Shown piece after piece: positions 1 through 7,865 of a DNA stretch of 26,656 nucleotides. This DNA comes from Candidatus Kapaibacterium sp. (lineage in GTDB: Bacteria; Bacteroidota; Ignavibacteria; Palsa-1295), in NCBI GenBank assembly GCA_025450975.1, contig JANWLI010000120.1, forward strand, positions 1-26,656, in the 5' to 3' direction. Within the stretch, counting starts at the first letter, position 1. Each line of letters opens with the position of its first letter. Made by a program: the position numbers and the translations under genes. The notes under the pieces are model-generated. The model made no database searches, was not told the DNA's origin, and saw nothing but the letters and a program-made list of their open reading frames with translations.

Positions 1-1
1 A

Positions 2-1321
2 CTCTACGAGTTTACGCCTGCCGAAGGCGTCAAAGTTTCGCAGGTTGGCAATCTCACTGACGACATTGCGCTTGCGATGAAGGCGCGTGGCATTCGCATC
101 ATCGCGCCGATGCCGGGACGCGGCACGATCGGTGTTGAGATCCCGAACGACAGGCCGAAGATGGTCCGCATGAGCGAGATGCTTGCAAGCCCGTCGTTTA
201 TCAACTCGAAGATGAATCTGCCCTTAGCGCTTGGCAAGACGATCTCGGGCGATGTCTACGTCGACGATCTCTCGAAGATGCCGCACTTGCTGATCGCCGG
301 TGCAACAGGCTCGGGCAAGTCGGTCGGCGTCAATGGCATCATCACATCGCTGATCGCAGCCAAGTCGCCGCGTGACCTGAAGTTTGTGATCGTCGATCCG
401 AAGAAGATCGAACTCTCACTCTACAAAGCGCTTCGCAACCACTACTTGCTCGTTTCTCCGGAGACCGGTGAAGAAATTGTAACGAATCCTCAGTTCGCAG
501 TACTGGCGCTGAAGTCGCTCGAACTGGAGATGGATCGTCGTTATGATAAGCTTGCAAAAGCAGGCGTTCGCTCGTTAGCGGATTACAATATTAAAGTCAG
601 TCAGAGCAAACTGCAGTCGACGCAGGAGTTGCAGCATTATCATCTTCCGTATATCGTCGTTATCATTGACGAGCTTGCGGACTTGATGATCACTGCCGGC
701 CGCGAGATCGAAACGTCGATCTGCCGTCTTGCACAGATGGCGCGTGCAGTTGGTATTCATTTGATCTTAGCGACGCAGCGTCCGTCAGTCGATGTCATCA
801 CCGGTGTGATCAAGGCGAACTTCCCGGCGCGTATTGCATACCAGGTTGCGGTCAAAGTTGATTCACGCACGATCTTAGATTCGATGGGAGCAGAGCAGCT
901 ACTCGGTAACGGCGACATGCTCTATCTGCCAAGCGGAACACCAAAGCCGATACGTTTACAAGCACCGTACATCTCCACCGAAGAAGTGGAGTCGATGGTT
1001 GAATGGGTTTCAGCACAGAAGGGGCCGGGAATGTCGTACTCGCGTCCGTGGTATTTGCCTTCGGTCAAGCAAAAGGGAGCGGGCGGAGTAGCCGATGATG
1101 GCGATCGCGATCCGATGTTTGAAGATGCGGCGCGCATCGTATTCCAGAACAAGGGAGCAAGTACTTCGATGTTGCAGCGCAGGCTGCGTCTGGGCTACGG
1201 CAGGGCCGCGCGAATCATCGACGAGCTTGAACGTGCAGGAATTGTTGGTCCGGGTGATGGTTCGAAGCCCAGAGAGATTCTGGTAGAATCGGAAGATGAG
1301 TTGGACCTGATACTGAGTTAG
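2..1321 (+). CDS. ftsK: DNA translocase FtsK/SpoIIIE, 3' part
   Basis: This is the C-terminal part of the FtsK/SpoIIIE ATPase that pumps DNA through the closing division septum; the 5' end lies outside the window and the frame is open from base 2. The translation opens inside the alpha/beta motor domain (FTPAEGVKVSQV), followed by the Walker A motif GATGSGKS (about nt 299-322) and the Walker B stretch VVIIDELADL (about nt 653-684). The last 65 or so residues match the winged-helix gamma domain that reads orienting DNA sequences (QRRLRLGYGRAARIIDELE). The N-terminal membrane domain cannot be seen. The stop codon TAG overlaps the stop of the convergent lipoprotein gene by 4 bases. Identification is firm. 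Confidence 0.97.
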   Translation, partial: LYEFTPAEGVKVSQVGNLTDDIALAMKARGIRIIAPMPGRGTIGVEIPNDRPKMVRMSEMLASPSFINSKMNLPLALGKTISGDVYVDDLSKMPHLLIAGATGSGKSVGVNGIITSLIAAKSPRDLKFVIVDPKKIELSLYKALRNHYLLVSPETGEEIVTNPQFAVLALKSLELEMDRRYDKLAKAGVRSLADYNIKVSQSKLQSTQELQHYHLPYIVVIIDELADLMITAGREIETSICRLAQMARAVGIHLILATQRPSVDVITGVIKANFPARIAYQVAVKVDSRTILDSMGAEQLLGNGDMLYLPSGTPKPIRLQAPYISTEEVESMVEWVSAQKGPGMSYSRPWYLPSVKQKGAGGVADDGDRDPMFEDAARIVFQNKGASTSMLQRRLRLGYGRAARIIDELERAGIVGPGDGSKPREILVESEDELDLILS

Positions 1322-2166
1322 CGCGACGTCGTCGTGTCGGTTATGTGCTGCTCCGTGATCTCGAAGCCCTTAGGAATTTCAAAGTATTTATCTTCGGTCT
1401 TTTCTTCGACCATTTCCGTCATCTCACTCGAGAGATAATCTTTCCCGTCGATACGGAGGATCATCTTCACAGCTACTTTGCCTTGACCTGCGAAGGGCTC
1501 TAAGATAGCCATGAGTTCTTCAAAGCCGCCTTTGCCGGTACGCTTCTTGCCGAGGAGTGCGTCGCGGACTACATCGTAAAACTTTAAGCGCGGATCCTGC
1601 GTGATCCACATTTCGACTTCCATCGTCTTTCCTTCGACTGTCGAGGTGACGCGATACTCTTCGCAGTCGAAGCCGTTGATCTCTTCCTTGTTGCCGGTTG
1701 CTTTCGGAATGCTGCTTGTCAGCGAATCGAAGAGGCCATGATTCTTTTGGAGTGAGTCATCGAGTTCGCCGCGGACCTTATCCATTTCTGCGAGGTCGAC
1801 GACGACGGCTTGCTTAGCCATCGGAATGATCATCGTCATCTTCCGGCTGTTGCGGTCGATGATCTGGCGCATCGTGACGAGGCCGCCAAGCATGGAAGTT
1901 TCGACTGCAACACGATCGGCGCGGACGTGCATGGTAACATCGGCCTTCAGGTTCATGCCGCCCATTAATGCTGCAGCCATCGGATTGTCTTTCGATGCGG
2001 AGTCGCCTTCACCCTTCGTCATTCCTTTGAGGGCATTGCCATGGATGACGATCTTCTGCATGATCTTACCCTCGAATGCTTTACCGGGCATTGCAGCCTT
2101 TTCGCTGCAGCCTGCGAGGATAAACCCAAAAAGAATGAAAACGGATAGGAGTCGGTTCTTATGCAT
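1318..2166 (-). CDS. Predicted lipoprotein, possibly DUF4412-like
   Basis: Encodes about 282 residues with a lipoprotein signal: a basic start (MHKNR), a hydrophobic core and the lipobox LAGC with the lipid-acceptor cysteine at residue 20. The frame is open further upstream to 2310, but the ATG at 2166 puts the signal peptide at the N-terminus, so I chose it. The mature part is Met- and Lys-rich and beta-strand-like, with phrases such as MRQIIDRNSRKMTMIIP and GFDCEEYRVTSTVEGKTMEV. This resembles DUF4412-type envelope proteins, whose function is unknown. It lies tail to tail with ftsK and head to head with the PhoD-like gene, with 34 bp or less between starts, so its promoter probably lies inside that gene. 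The family assignment is tentative; the lipoprotein call is good. Confidence 0.8.
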   Translation of the reverse strand: MHKNRLLSVFILFGFILAGCSEKAAMPGKAFEGKIMQKIVIHGNALKGMTKGEGDSASKDNPMAAALMGGMNLKADVTMHVRADRVAVETSMLGGLVTMRQIIDRNSRKMTMIIPMAKQAVVVDLAEMDKVRGELDDSLQKNHGLFDSLTSSIPKATGNKEEINGFDCEEYRVTSTVEGKTMEVEMWITQDPRLKFYDVVRDALLGKKRTGKGGFEELMAILEPFAGQGKVAVKMILRIDGKDYLSSEMTEMVEEKTEDKYFEIPKGFEITEQHITDTTTSR

Positions 2167-2200
2167 GAAATTCCTTATGTGGATACTGCTCTTTAACGTT

Positions 2201-3904
2201 ATGAGGGGCCTTTTGTTTCTTTTTTTAGTGGTGTCGGTGAGTACTGCAGCGGCGCAGCAACTGCTTCGCGGCCCGATAGTTGGGGCGGTCACTGATAGGA
2301 GCGCGCGCATACTTCTCCAGCTTAACGGTCCGGGCGAGGTCTTGATCGAAGTTTCCGAAACGCCGGATTTTTCGACGGTTACGAAAACTTCAAGTGTTCA
2401 TGCCGATAACGGATCAGGGCATTTTGTCCGGATCGATCTTGAAGGCTTACTGCCATCAACGCACTATTTCCTACGTCCGGTTATTGGAGGTACGCCTGTT
2501 TCTTTAACGCCTGTCCGATCGTTTCGAACGTTTGCTGAAGCAGGCCAGGATGTCCCGTTTACCTTCCACTTTGGGTCATGCTCACGGTATGATGCAGGGA
2601 CGCGTGCGTCGAAAGTCTTTAGGTTAATGCAGGAAGACGATCCACTTTTTTTCCTGCATATTGGCGATTGGGATTATCCGGACTATGAAGTCTCGCAATA
2701 CTTTACGGATCACGATTCGACGATCGCCAAAGCGTACGAACGGAAGTATCTCACACGCGGAGGACTGGATACGTTGCTGATGAATTGTCCGGTCGACTAT
2801 GTCTATGACGATCACGATTACATTGGCAACAATGCTGATGGGACGTGGCGTACACGCGATAATGCCGTTGCGGGGTACCAGAAATATTTTCCTCACTATC
2901 GGTTACCCAATCCTTCAGGCGGCATCTGGCATAAGTTTTCGGCTGGGAATGTCGATGTCTTCATGCTCGATCTACGGTCGGCTCGGTCAGTCGATACGTT
3001 TGCCTATCAATTCAATGATGGCCAGTACGTATGGGATGCGAAGCCGGGACAGTCGATGCTTCGGAGCGTAGTGAAAGGGAAGGAGGATCAACTCTCCTGG
3101 TTTTTGAAAGAGCTGAAGGCATCGAAGGCACGTTGGAAGTTCGTTATGTCGAGTGTGATCTGGAACCCGGCAAACCGGAAGCACCTCCCACTCCTGTTAG
3201 CACAGGCAAATGCTACGAAGAACAGTTCGACGTTACGCACGGTATCCGACACGTGGATGGGATTTGCCGAGGAGCAGGACTCCATCATCGCATTCATTAA
3301 GCGCGAAGGCATCACGAATGTTATCTTTTGCTCGGGCGATGTCCATACGGCAATGATGGACGATGGCACGAACTCAGTGTTTCCCGAGATCGTCTCGGCA
3401 AACCTGCAGAACTATAACTCGAATGTGTACGGAACGCTGAAAGGCTTAGGACTTGCCGAGCAGATCTGGAATCGCGGTGGCCAGGTAAAGGACACGCTGC
3501 GAACGTACGGCAGGATCACGATCCGTACTGCTCCGAAACATGCTGCGCTTTTGGAGATCGTCGATGAACTTGGAAAGATCGTTGCTTCGTACGAGGTAGT
3601 GGATTCATCTCTCACCGCTAAAGTGACTCGCATGGAAAAAACAGTTTCGTTGCCACAGTTGGAGATCTTTAGCGAGGACCGCAAGACGATCACATTCACA
3701 TTGTCGTTGCCGGCATCCATCGATGTCCATGCCTATGTGGTTGACTCTATGGGGAAGCTTGTTGCAGAAGTCCTACGCGGATCATTGCCGGCGGGTGAGA
3801 CTAATTTTCCGATACGGAAAGGACAACTTCCATCAGGCTCGTATCACGTAGTGGTCGAGATCAACAAGCAACGGCTCGAACAGCGGTTTGTAGTCGTGAA
3901 GTGA
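2201..3904 (+). CDS. PhoD-like metallophosphatase with T9SS C-terminal sorting domain
   Basis: Predicted secreted phosphodiesterase/alkaline phosphatase of the PhoD type, 567 residues from the ATG at 2201. That start gives a clean signal peptide (MRGLLFLFLVVS...AAAQ); ATGs at 2165 and 2177 are alternatives. An Ig-like PhoD N-terminal domain (about residues 22-110) is followed by the metal-binding motifs HFGSC (123-127), GDWDY (near 155), DDHD (203-206) and GDVH (379-382). The last 80 or so residues form a beta-sandwich with VDSMGKLV and LPSGSYHVVVE, matching type IX secretion type A sorting domains although the usual PNP motif is absent. The protein is therefore probably exported and attached to the cell surface. 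Its stop abuts that of htrA. Substrate specificity cannot be read from sequence. Confidence 0.88.
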   Translation: MRGLLFLFLVVSVSTAAAQQLLRGPIVGAVTDRSARILLQLNGPGEVLIEVSETPDFSTVTKTSSVHADNGSGHFVRIDLEGLLPSTHYFLRPVIGGTPVSLTPVRSFRTFAEAGQDVPFTFHFGSCSRYDAGTRASKVFRLMQEDDPLFFLHIGDWDYPDYEVSQYFTDHDSTIAKAYERKYLTRGGLDTLLMNCPVDYVYDDHDYIGNNADGTWRTRDNAVAGYQKYFPHYRLPNPSGGIWHKFSAGNVDVFMLDLRSARSVDTFAYQFNDGQYVWDAKPGQSMLRSVVKGKEDQLSWFLKELKASKARWKFVMSSVIWNPANRKHLPLLLAQANATKNSSTLRTVSDTWMGFAEEQDSIIAFIKREGITNVIFCSGDVHTAMMDDGTNSVFPEIVSANLQNYNSNVYGTLKGLGLAEQIWNRGGQVKDTLRTYGRITIRTAPKHAALLEIVDELGKIVASYEVVDSSLTAKVTRMEKTVSLPQLEIFSEDRKTITFTLSLPASIDVHAYVVDSMGKLVAEVLRGSLPAGETNFPIRKGQLPSGSYHVVVEINKQRLEQRFVVVK

Positions 3905-5077
3905 TCAGCGAGCTTCCGGGATCTTAAACGTTATGTTGCCGATGCCCTCGTGCCGCGCTACTTTCAATGTAATCTCATCGCCGACTGCATGTTCGCCAAT
4001 GATACCGAGAATATCATCGAAGGTGCGCACTTTTTCATCATTGGCCGAAAGGATGAGATCGCCGGGCCGGAGCCCGATCTTCTCCGCTAACGTCCTGCGA
4101 TACACTGCAGTGACAACAACGCCTTCCTCAGAGTTCATCGCCACGTGTGGCTTGAGATCCTCGGTCAATTCCCGTCCTTCGAATCCGAGACTTGCGTAGT
4201 TACGATTTAACTTTTTTCCGCTTTTAAGCTGCTCAACGATCGTCCGTACTTTATTGACAGGAATGGCAAAGCCGAGGCCGATCGATCCGGCTCCTTCGTA
4301 CCCTTGTGCAGTCGAATAGATCGTTGCGTTAACACCGATCACATCGCCATTGGCATTGACTAGCGGCCCGCCGGAGTTACCGCTGGAGATCGCCGCATCG
4401 GTCTGGATCATGCCACGATAGCTTTTCCCTTGTTGGATGCCAAGATTTACATCAGTGTTTGAGATGACACCGACGGTAACCGTTGGCTTGTCGTTCTTTT
4501 CAAAGAGTCCGAACGGATTTCCAAGTGCGATCGCCCACTCACCGACAATGACATCGTCGGAATTGCCAAGATTCAGGAAGGGAGCATTGTCGATATCGAT
4601 CTTGAGAAGTGCAACGTCGGCGATCGGGTCGGTCCCAACGAGTTGTGCTTCGTACTCCTTGCCTTCGGTCGTTGTGATGGTGACTTTCGAAGCATTACCT
4701 GCGACGTGATCGTTTGTAAGGATATAACCATCTGCGGAGATGAAAAACCCGGAGCCCAGGCTCTTTACTTCAAAGGTTCGCGAACGGCCTCCTTGATTCC
4801 TGCCAAAGTACTGGCGGAAGAACGGATCGTCCATAAAACTTTCGAATGGATCGTAGATGCGCTGCTGGCGTGTCTCGATCACGTTAATACCGACAACGGC
4901 CGGACTCACTTTTGCGATCGCATAGGTGATGGCATTCCGTCGGGACGAGCTGATCGACTGATTGAGCGAGTCGTTGAGGGCCGAGCCGTTACTTGGGGCC
5001 GGAGTTTCCGGATGGGAGCAAGCGATTAATGGCGCTAGAAAAGTAAGAGCAAAAAGTGTATTTCGTAACGATTTCAT
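3905..5077 (-). CDS. htrA: HtrA/Deg-family serine protease, predicted lipoprotein
   Basis: Envelope quality-control protease of 390 residues. The ATG at 5077 is preferred; a TTG at 5086 would add three residues. The signal ends in the lipobox LIAC with Cys20, so this Deg protease appears lipid-anchored rather than freely periplasmic. The trypsin-like domain carries the triad His124 (TNDHV), Asp154 (DPIADVALLK) and Ser235 (SGNSGGPL). A single PDZ domain occupies about residues 290-388, as in DegS-like proteins, whereas DegP and DegQ have two. It is the last gene of an apparent minus-strand operon with plsY and a methyltransferase; the gap to the latter is 22 bp. It meets the PhoD-like gene tail to tail without any spacer. 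Confidence 0.93.
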   Translation of the reverse strand: MKSLRNTLFALTFLAPLIACSHPETPAPSNGSALNDSLNQSISSSRRNAITYAIAKVSPAVVGINVIETRQQRIYDPFESFMDDPFFRQYFGRNQGGRSRTFEVKSLGSGFFISADGYILTNDHVAGNASKVTITTTEGKEYEAQLVGTDPIADVALLKIDIDNAPFLNLGNSDDVIVGEWAIALGNPFGLFEKNDKPTVTVGVISNTDVNLGIQQGKSYRGMIQTDAAISSGNSGGPLVNANGDVIGVNATIYSTAQGYEGAGSIGLGFAIPVNKVRTIVEQLKSGKKLNRNYASLGFEGRELTEDLKPHVAMNSEEGVVVTAVYRRTLAEKIGLRPGDLILSANDEKVRTFDDILGIIGEHAVGDEITLKVARHEGIGNITFKIPEAR

Positions 5078-5099
5078 TTCGATCAAAAAATTGTCTCTG

Positions 5100-5750
5100 T
5101 TAGGTTGCCTTGCAAGCTAATACGAATTGTACGCCCAGCAGGTTGCGGAACATCCGAATCAGCCAATGCGGCAGATGATATCCGGCCACGTCCTGATCGA
5201 CGACCTGATACCCGGCGTCACGCACGAGTTCGTGCAGGGAGCCTTCCGTGAAGAATCGCAAGTGGGTGCGATCCAGAATGCCCGATTCGGTATACGTAAA
5301 CCTTCCGGCCAGCAGCGCCAGACGGATCCGCCAGTGGGCGACATTAGGAATACTAACGATTACTCGCCCCTCAGGTTTCAGCAGCTTCCGGGCTTCGCTA
5401 AGAATTGTCAGCGGGTCGCGGGTATGCTCGAGGACGTCGCCAAAGACAATAATATCAAAGCTTTTCCCTACCTGCTCGCGGAGGATGGCCGTCCAGCCCC
5501 TGGTTTCGATGTCTGCCATGAAAGCCTTGTCCAGTCGTGTCACCGCATCCTTAAGGGCTGCTTCGTCTGTGTCGATACCAACGACGTAGCACCGCTTTTT
5601 CCGCCGTAGGTACTCACCCATGATGCCGCTATGGCAGCCGACGTCGAGTACTTCCGATCCATCCGGGATCATCCTGATCTGGATCGAGTGAGTGCTCGAT
5701 TCATTCGTGACCTGAAGGTCAAAATCGTAGTCGTGAGGATGGTCGCTCAT
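5100..5750 (-). CDS. Class I SAM-dependent methyltransferase (Methyltransf_23/MetW-like)
   Basis: A 216-residue Rossmann-fold methyltransferase. The SAM-binding motif I is VLDVGCHSG (residues 34-42), followed by the acidic end of strand beta-2 (VVGIDTD), motif II FDIIVFGDVLEH and post-motif LLKPEGRVIVSIPN. The C-terminal phrase GILDRTHLRFFT is common in methyltransferases that act with polysaccharide or lipid pathways and in MetW-like proteins. It starts 7 bp after the plsY stop and ends 22 bp before htrA, so the three are probably co-transcribed. The substrate is unknown; lipid context from plsY is only suggestive. Confidence 0.88.
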   Translation of the reverse strand: MSDHPHDYDFDLQVTNESSTHSIQIRMIPDGSEVLDVGCHSGIMGEYLRRKKRCYVVGIDTDEAALKDAVTRLDKAFMADIETRGWTAILREQVGKSFDIIVFGDVLEHTRDPLTILSEARKLLKPEGRVIVSIPNVAHWRIRLALLAGRFTYTESGILDRTHLRFFTEGSLHELVRDAGYQVVDQDVAGYHLPHWLIRMFRNLLGVQFVLACKAT

Positions 5751-5757
5751 AGATGGC

Positions 5758-6393
5758 TCAGAATTTTTTTAGTAATGGACCGATGTGGCGGGTAAAGATA
5801 ATACCGATGATTAGCACAAACGATATCTGCAGCGATATATAGCCAAAATCTTCGTAGCTCCGGGATTGAAAAATAAACCGTAGCACCATCTCATCGGTAA
5901 GCACGAGCACAGCAATGAGGGTTAGAGCCAATGCGAGGACTGCTCTGATATGTACATCTTTCGATATCATCTTTGCAAGTATATAGCCGACCAGCCAGAC
6001 CGCTACGAGGATGGGAGCGGCGACAAGGAGAATGCCTGCAGCCGTGGCGAGTCCGCGGCCGCCATGGAATCTGAGCCAGATCGAATAGCAATGGCCGAAC
6101 ACGAGCATGACAAGCGCCAGCGGAAGTATTGAAGGCTCTTGCATGTAATGATCCAGAAGCACTGCCGGCAGCAGGCCTTTAAGCAGATCGAGGATGAGCA
6201 CGCTTATGCCGATATCTTTTCGCTTCGTAACTTCAAAGGCATTCCGCGCGCCAATATTGCGCGTCCCATGCTCGCGGAGATCGACTCCGCTTCGCAGCGA
6301 GAGCAAGTACGCGAACGGGATCGAGCCGACCGCATACATAAAGATGATGATCACAGCATCCGACACGTAGAAGAAACACCCAGGCGCGGTCAT
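5758..6393 (-). CDS. plsY: Acyl-phosphate:glycerol-3-phosphate acyltransferase PlsY-like
   Basis: An integral membrane acyltransferase that makes lysophosphatidic acid from acyl-phosphate and glycerol 3-phosphate, the first step of phospholipid synthesis. The 211-residue length and hydrophobic helices fit PlsY. Motif 1 (GSIP, residues 23-26) is intact. Motif 2, normally GSGNxGxxN, reads GTRNIGARN (43-51). Motif 3, normally GHxFPxFxxFKGGK, reads GHCYSIWLRFHGGRG (100-114), with arginine for the usual lysine. These changes hint at a divergent branch or altered substrate use. It is the first gene of the plsY-methyltransferase-htrA operon and is divergent from the inositol-phosphatase gene, with 45 bp between starts. 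Confidence 0.88.
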   Translation of the reverse strand: MTAPGCFFYVSDAVIIIFMYAVGSIPFAYLLSLRSGVDLREHGTRNIGARNAFEVTKRKDIGISVLILDLLKGLLPAVLLDHYMQEPSILPLALVMLVFGHCYSIWLRFHGGRGLATAAGILLVAAPILVAVWLVGYILAKMISKDVHIRAVLALALTLIAVLVLTDEMVLRFIFQSRSYEDFGYISLQISFVLIIGIIFTRHIGPLLKKF

Positions 6394-6438
6394 TCATCCA
6401 TTGAATGACGACATGGCTTTGCTTGTTACCCTTTTTCA

Positions 6439-7218
6439 ATGCACGATATTACCTCATACCTTGCCCTTGCAACGCAGCTTGCTCGCGATGCCGGCCGTTA
6501 TGCGCTCAACGTCCAAAAGACGGAGATGCAGGTCCAAACGAAATCGAATATGTTCGACCTCGTCACGGACGTCGACAAGTATAACGAAGAGTTTATCCGC
6601 AATGCCGTGCTCGCCCGTTTTCCGGAGCATTCGTTTCTCGGTGAGGAGAGCGGTACGCACGGAGAAGGTGAAGTTAAATGGATCGTCGACCCGATCGACG
6701 GGACGGTCAATTTCGCCCATGGCTTGCCGATCTGGTGCGTTTCGATCGGCATTGAGATCGGCGGGTCGCTAGCCTGCGGGGTTATCTATGATCCGGGTCG
6801 GGATGAGCTGTTCTCCGCAGCGAAGGGAGCCGGAGCGTATCTCAATGGCACGCGATTGAGTGTTTCCAATACTATAGAGCCGTCGCGTGCCCTCTTTGTT
6901 ACCGGCTTCTCTTATAACATTGCCGAAAATCCGGATAAATCGTACGAGCGCTTTGTCGCTTTCCTTAAGCGTGGCCTGCTTGTGCGTCGTCTTGGTTCGG
7001 CGGCATTAGATCTTGCCTATGTGGCAGCCGGAAGATTCGATGGATTTTACGAGGGAAACCTCGCTGCCTGGGATATGGCAGCCGGCGCACTAATTCTCAC
7101 CGAAGCCGGCGGAAGAATTACGCATTACGATAACCGTGAGTATTCGATCTACGGTAAAAACGTCATTGCCTCCAATGGTGTCCTTCATGATTTTATGCTC
7201 GAAATTCTCACCGTCTAA
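6439..7218 (+). CDS. Inositol monophosphatase family protein (SuhB-like)
   Basis: A 259-residue Mg2+-dependent phosphatase of the inositol monophosphatase/SuhB superfamily. All metal-binding motifs are visible: TDVD (residues 43-46), GEES (68-71), the signature DPIDGTVNF (84-92) and WDMAAG (211-216), giving ligands at Glu70, Asp84, Asp87 and Asp212. Length is typical. Likely substrates are inositol-1-phosphate or related sugar phosphates; some family members are histidinol-phosphate or 3'-phosphoadenosine nucleotide phosphatases, and sequence reading alone does not separate these. It is transcribed alone, divergent from plsY, and followed by a structured intergenic region. Confidence 0.94.
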   Translation: MHDITSYLALATQLARDAGRYALNVQKTEMQVQTKSNMFDLVTDVDKYNEEFIRNAVLARFPEHSFLGEESGTHGEGEVKWIVDPIDGTVNFAHGLPIWCVSIGIEIGGSLACGVIYDPGRDELFSAAKGAGAYLNGTRLSVSNTIEPSRALFVTGFSYNIAENPDKSYERFVAFLKRGLLVRRLGSAALDLAYVAAGRFDGFYEGNLAAWDMAAGALILTEAGGRITHYDNREYSIYGKNVIASNGVLHDFMLEILTV

Positions 7219-7249
7219 GCCATTCTCCGATTCCGTGGTATGCTCCGTA

Positions 7250-7429
7250 CTTCGTTGTCACAACAACTGACACTAGAGCGATATTACTATAGTAGCGATC
7301 ATTCACAAAAGTGTCAGTGTCTTACCAGCGAACCGGAGAGACGGGCATGGGGGCTTGAACTCTCTCCGACATTACACTTGATAGGACACGAAGAGCTCGC
7401 CTGAGGCATTCAGGCAGCTCTTTTTATTT
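7250..7429 (+). ncRNA. Candidate structured RNA or leader: three hairpins ending in a terminator
   Basis: The region between the phosphatase gene and a 62-residue ORF has three consecutive stems on the plus strand. Stem 1 pairs 7267-7274 (CTGACACT) with 7310-7317 (AGTGTCAG) and encloses a palindrome TACTATAGTA. Stem 2 pairs 7334-7341 (CGGAGAGA) with 7361-7368 (TCTCTCCG). Stem 3 is the terminator at 7393-7420. All three paired arms are seen directly. Whether this is an independent small RNA, a regulated leader for the ORF at 7456, or the long 3' end of the upstream mRNA is inference. I recognise no known RNA family and no clear promoter, so the 5' end is a guess. Confidence 0.33.
7393..7429 (+). 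terminator. Rho-independent terminator
   Basis: Arms GAGCTCGCCTGA (7393-7404) and TCAGGCAGCTC (7410-7420) pair with a single bulged base around a 5-base loop, followed by TTTTTATTT. It lies about 175 bp after the phosphatase stop and 27 bp before the next ATG, so it either ends the upstream transcript or attenuates the small ORF. Confidence 0.8.
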
Positions 7430-7455
7430 GCGTTCACTTACACACTGAAAACGTC

Positions 7456-7644
7456 ATGCATCTCACATCGAAGGGCTGCTATCGCATCATCTATGAAGAT
7501 TACTCCTCCATTACGTTTCGCATTGAAGGTACTATACCGCAGGCAATGCACCAGATCCGCATTCGCGACCTCAACACCGGTAAAGAACGATATCTCTTCG
7601 ACCTGTTACTCGCAGACTGGATAGGGTTCGAGCAGGTCAGTTAA
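7456..7644 (+). CDS. Small orphan protein, 62 residues
   Basis: I do not recognise this protein. It reads from ATG (MHLTSKGCYRIIYEDY) to TAA and has codon choices like the neighbouring real genes. Composition alternates polar and aliphatic residues (YSSITFRIEGTIP, HQIRIRDLNTGKERYLFDLL), compatible with a small beta-rich fold ending in a helix. There is no signal peptide or membrane segment. No opposing ORF explains the reading frame. It begins 27 bp after a strong terminator, so its transcription would depend on read-through or on a promoter within the terminator spacer. It is followed by a hairpin at 7677-7699. Confidence 0.5.
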   Translation: MHLTSKGCYRIIYEDYSSITFRIEGTIPQAMHQIRIRDLNTGKERYLFDLLLADWIGFEQVS

Positions 7645-7676
7645 ATAGATACCACACCATTGGCATCAGTAGTAGA

Positions 7677-7699
7677 GGCACACCCCACATCGGTGTGCC
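7677..7699 (+). terminator. Hairpin after the 62-residue ORF, weak terminator candidate
   Basis: GGCACACC (7677-7684) pairs perfectly with GGTGTGCC (7692-7699) around a 7-base loop. It follows the small ORF stop by about 30 bp. The downstream tail TTGCCGTTT is not a real T-run, so termination would be weak, and a different role is possible. Confidence 0.4.
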
Positions 7700-7720
7700 T
7701 TGCCGTTTACATGACTGCTC

Positions 7721-7750
7721 TTGTTTCAATGTATCGTTAATTTCTATAAG
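7721..7750 (+). promoter_or_regulatory. Possible sigma-70-like promoter ahead of the winged-helix gene
   Basis: TTGTTT at 7721-7726 and TATAAG at 7745-7750 are separated by 18 bases, in an AT-rich stretch of the 221-bp gap before the small winged-helix gene. The match is imperfect and was found by eye. The leader to the ATG at 7866 would be about 110 bases. The same gap also holds a 7-bp inverted pair GTACATA (7792-7798) and TATGTAC (7832-7838), which may be chance. Confidence 0.2.
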
Positions 7751-7865
7751 ATTATCCAATAAAGGTGCTATAACTTTCACATAGGCTCTTCGTACATACA
7801 AGTATATCGCCATGTGGTCATCTAGCTCACATATGTACAACGATCAACAATATCGAAGCTCCAGT

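Noticed and set aside
1826..2200. Upstream extension of the PhoD-like frame by 125 codons
   Set aside because: It runs antisense through the lipoprotein gene and would bury the clean signal peptide that begins at 2201.
5127..5609. 160-codon plus-strand frame opposite the MetW-like gene
   Set aside because: It is a shadow of a well-supported gene; the translation shows no family features.
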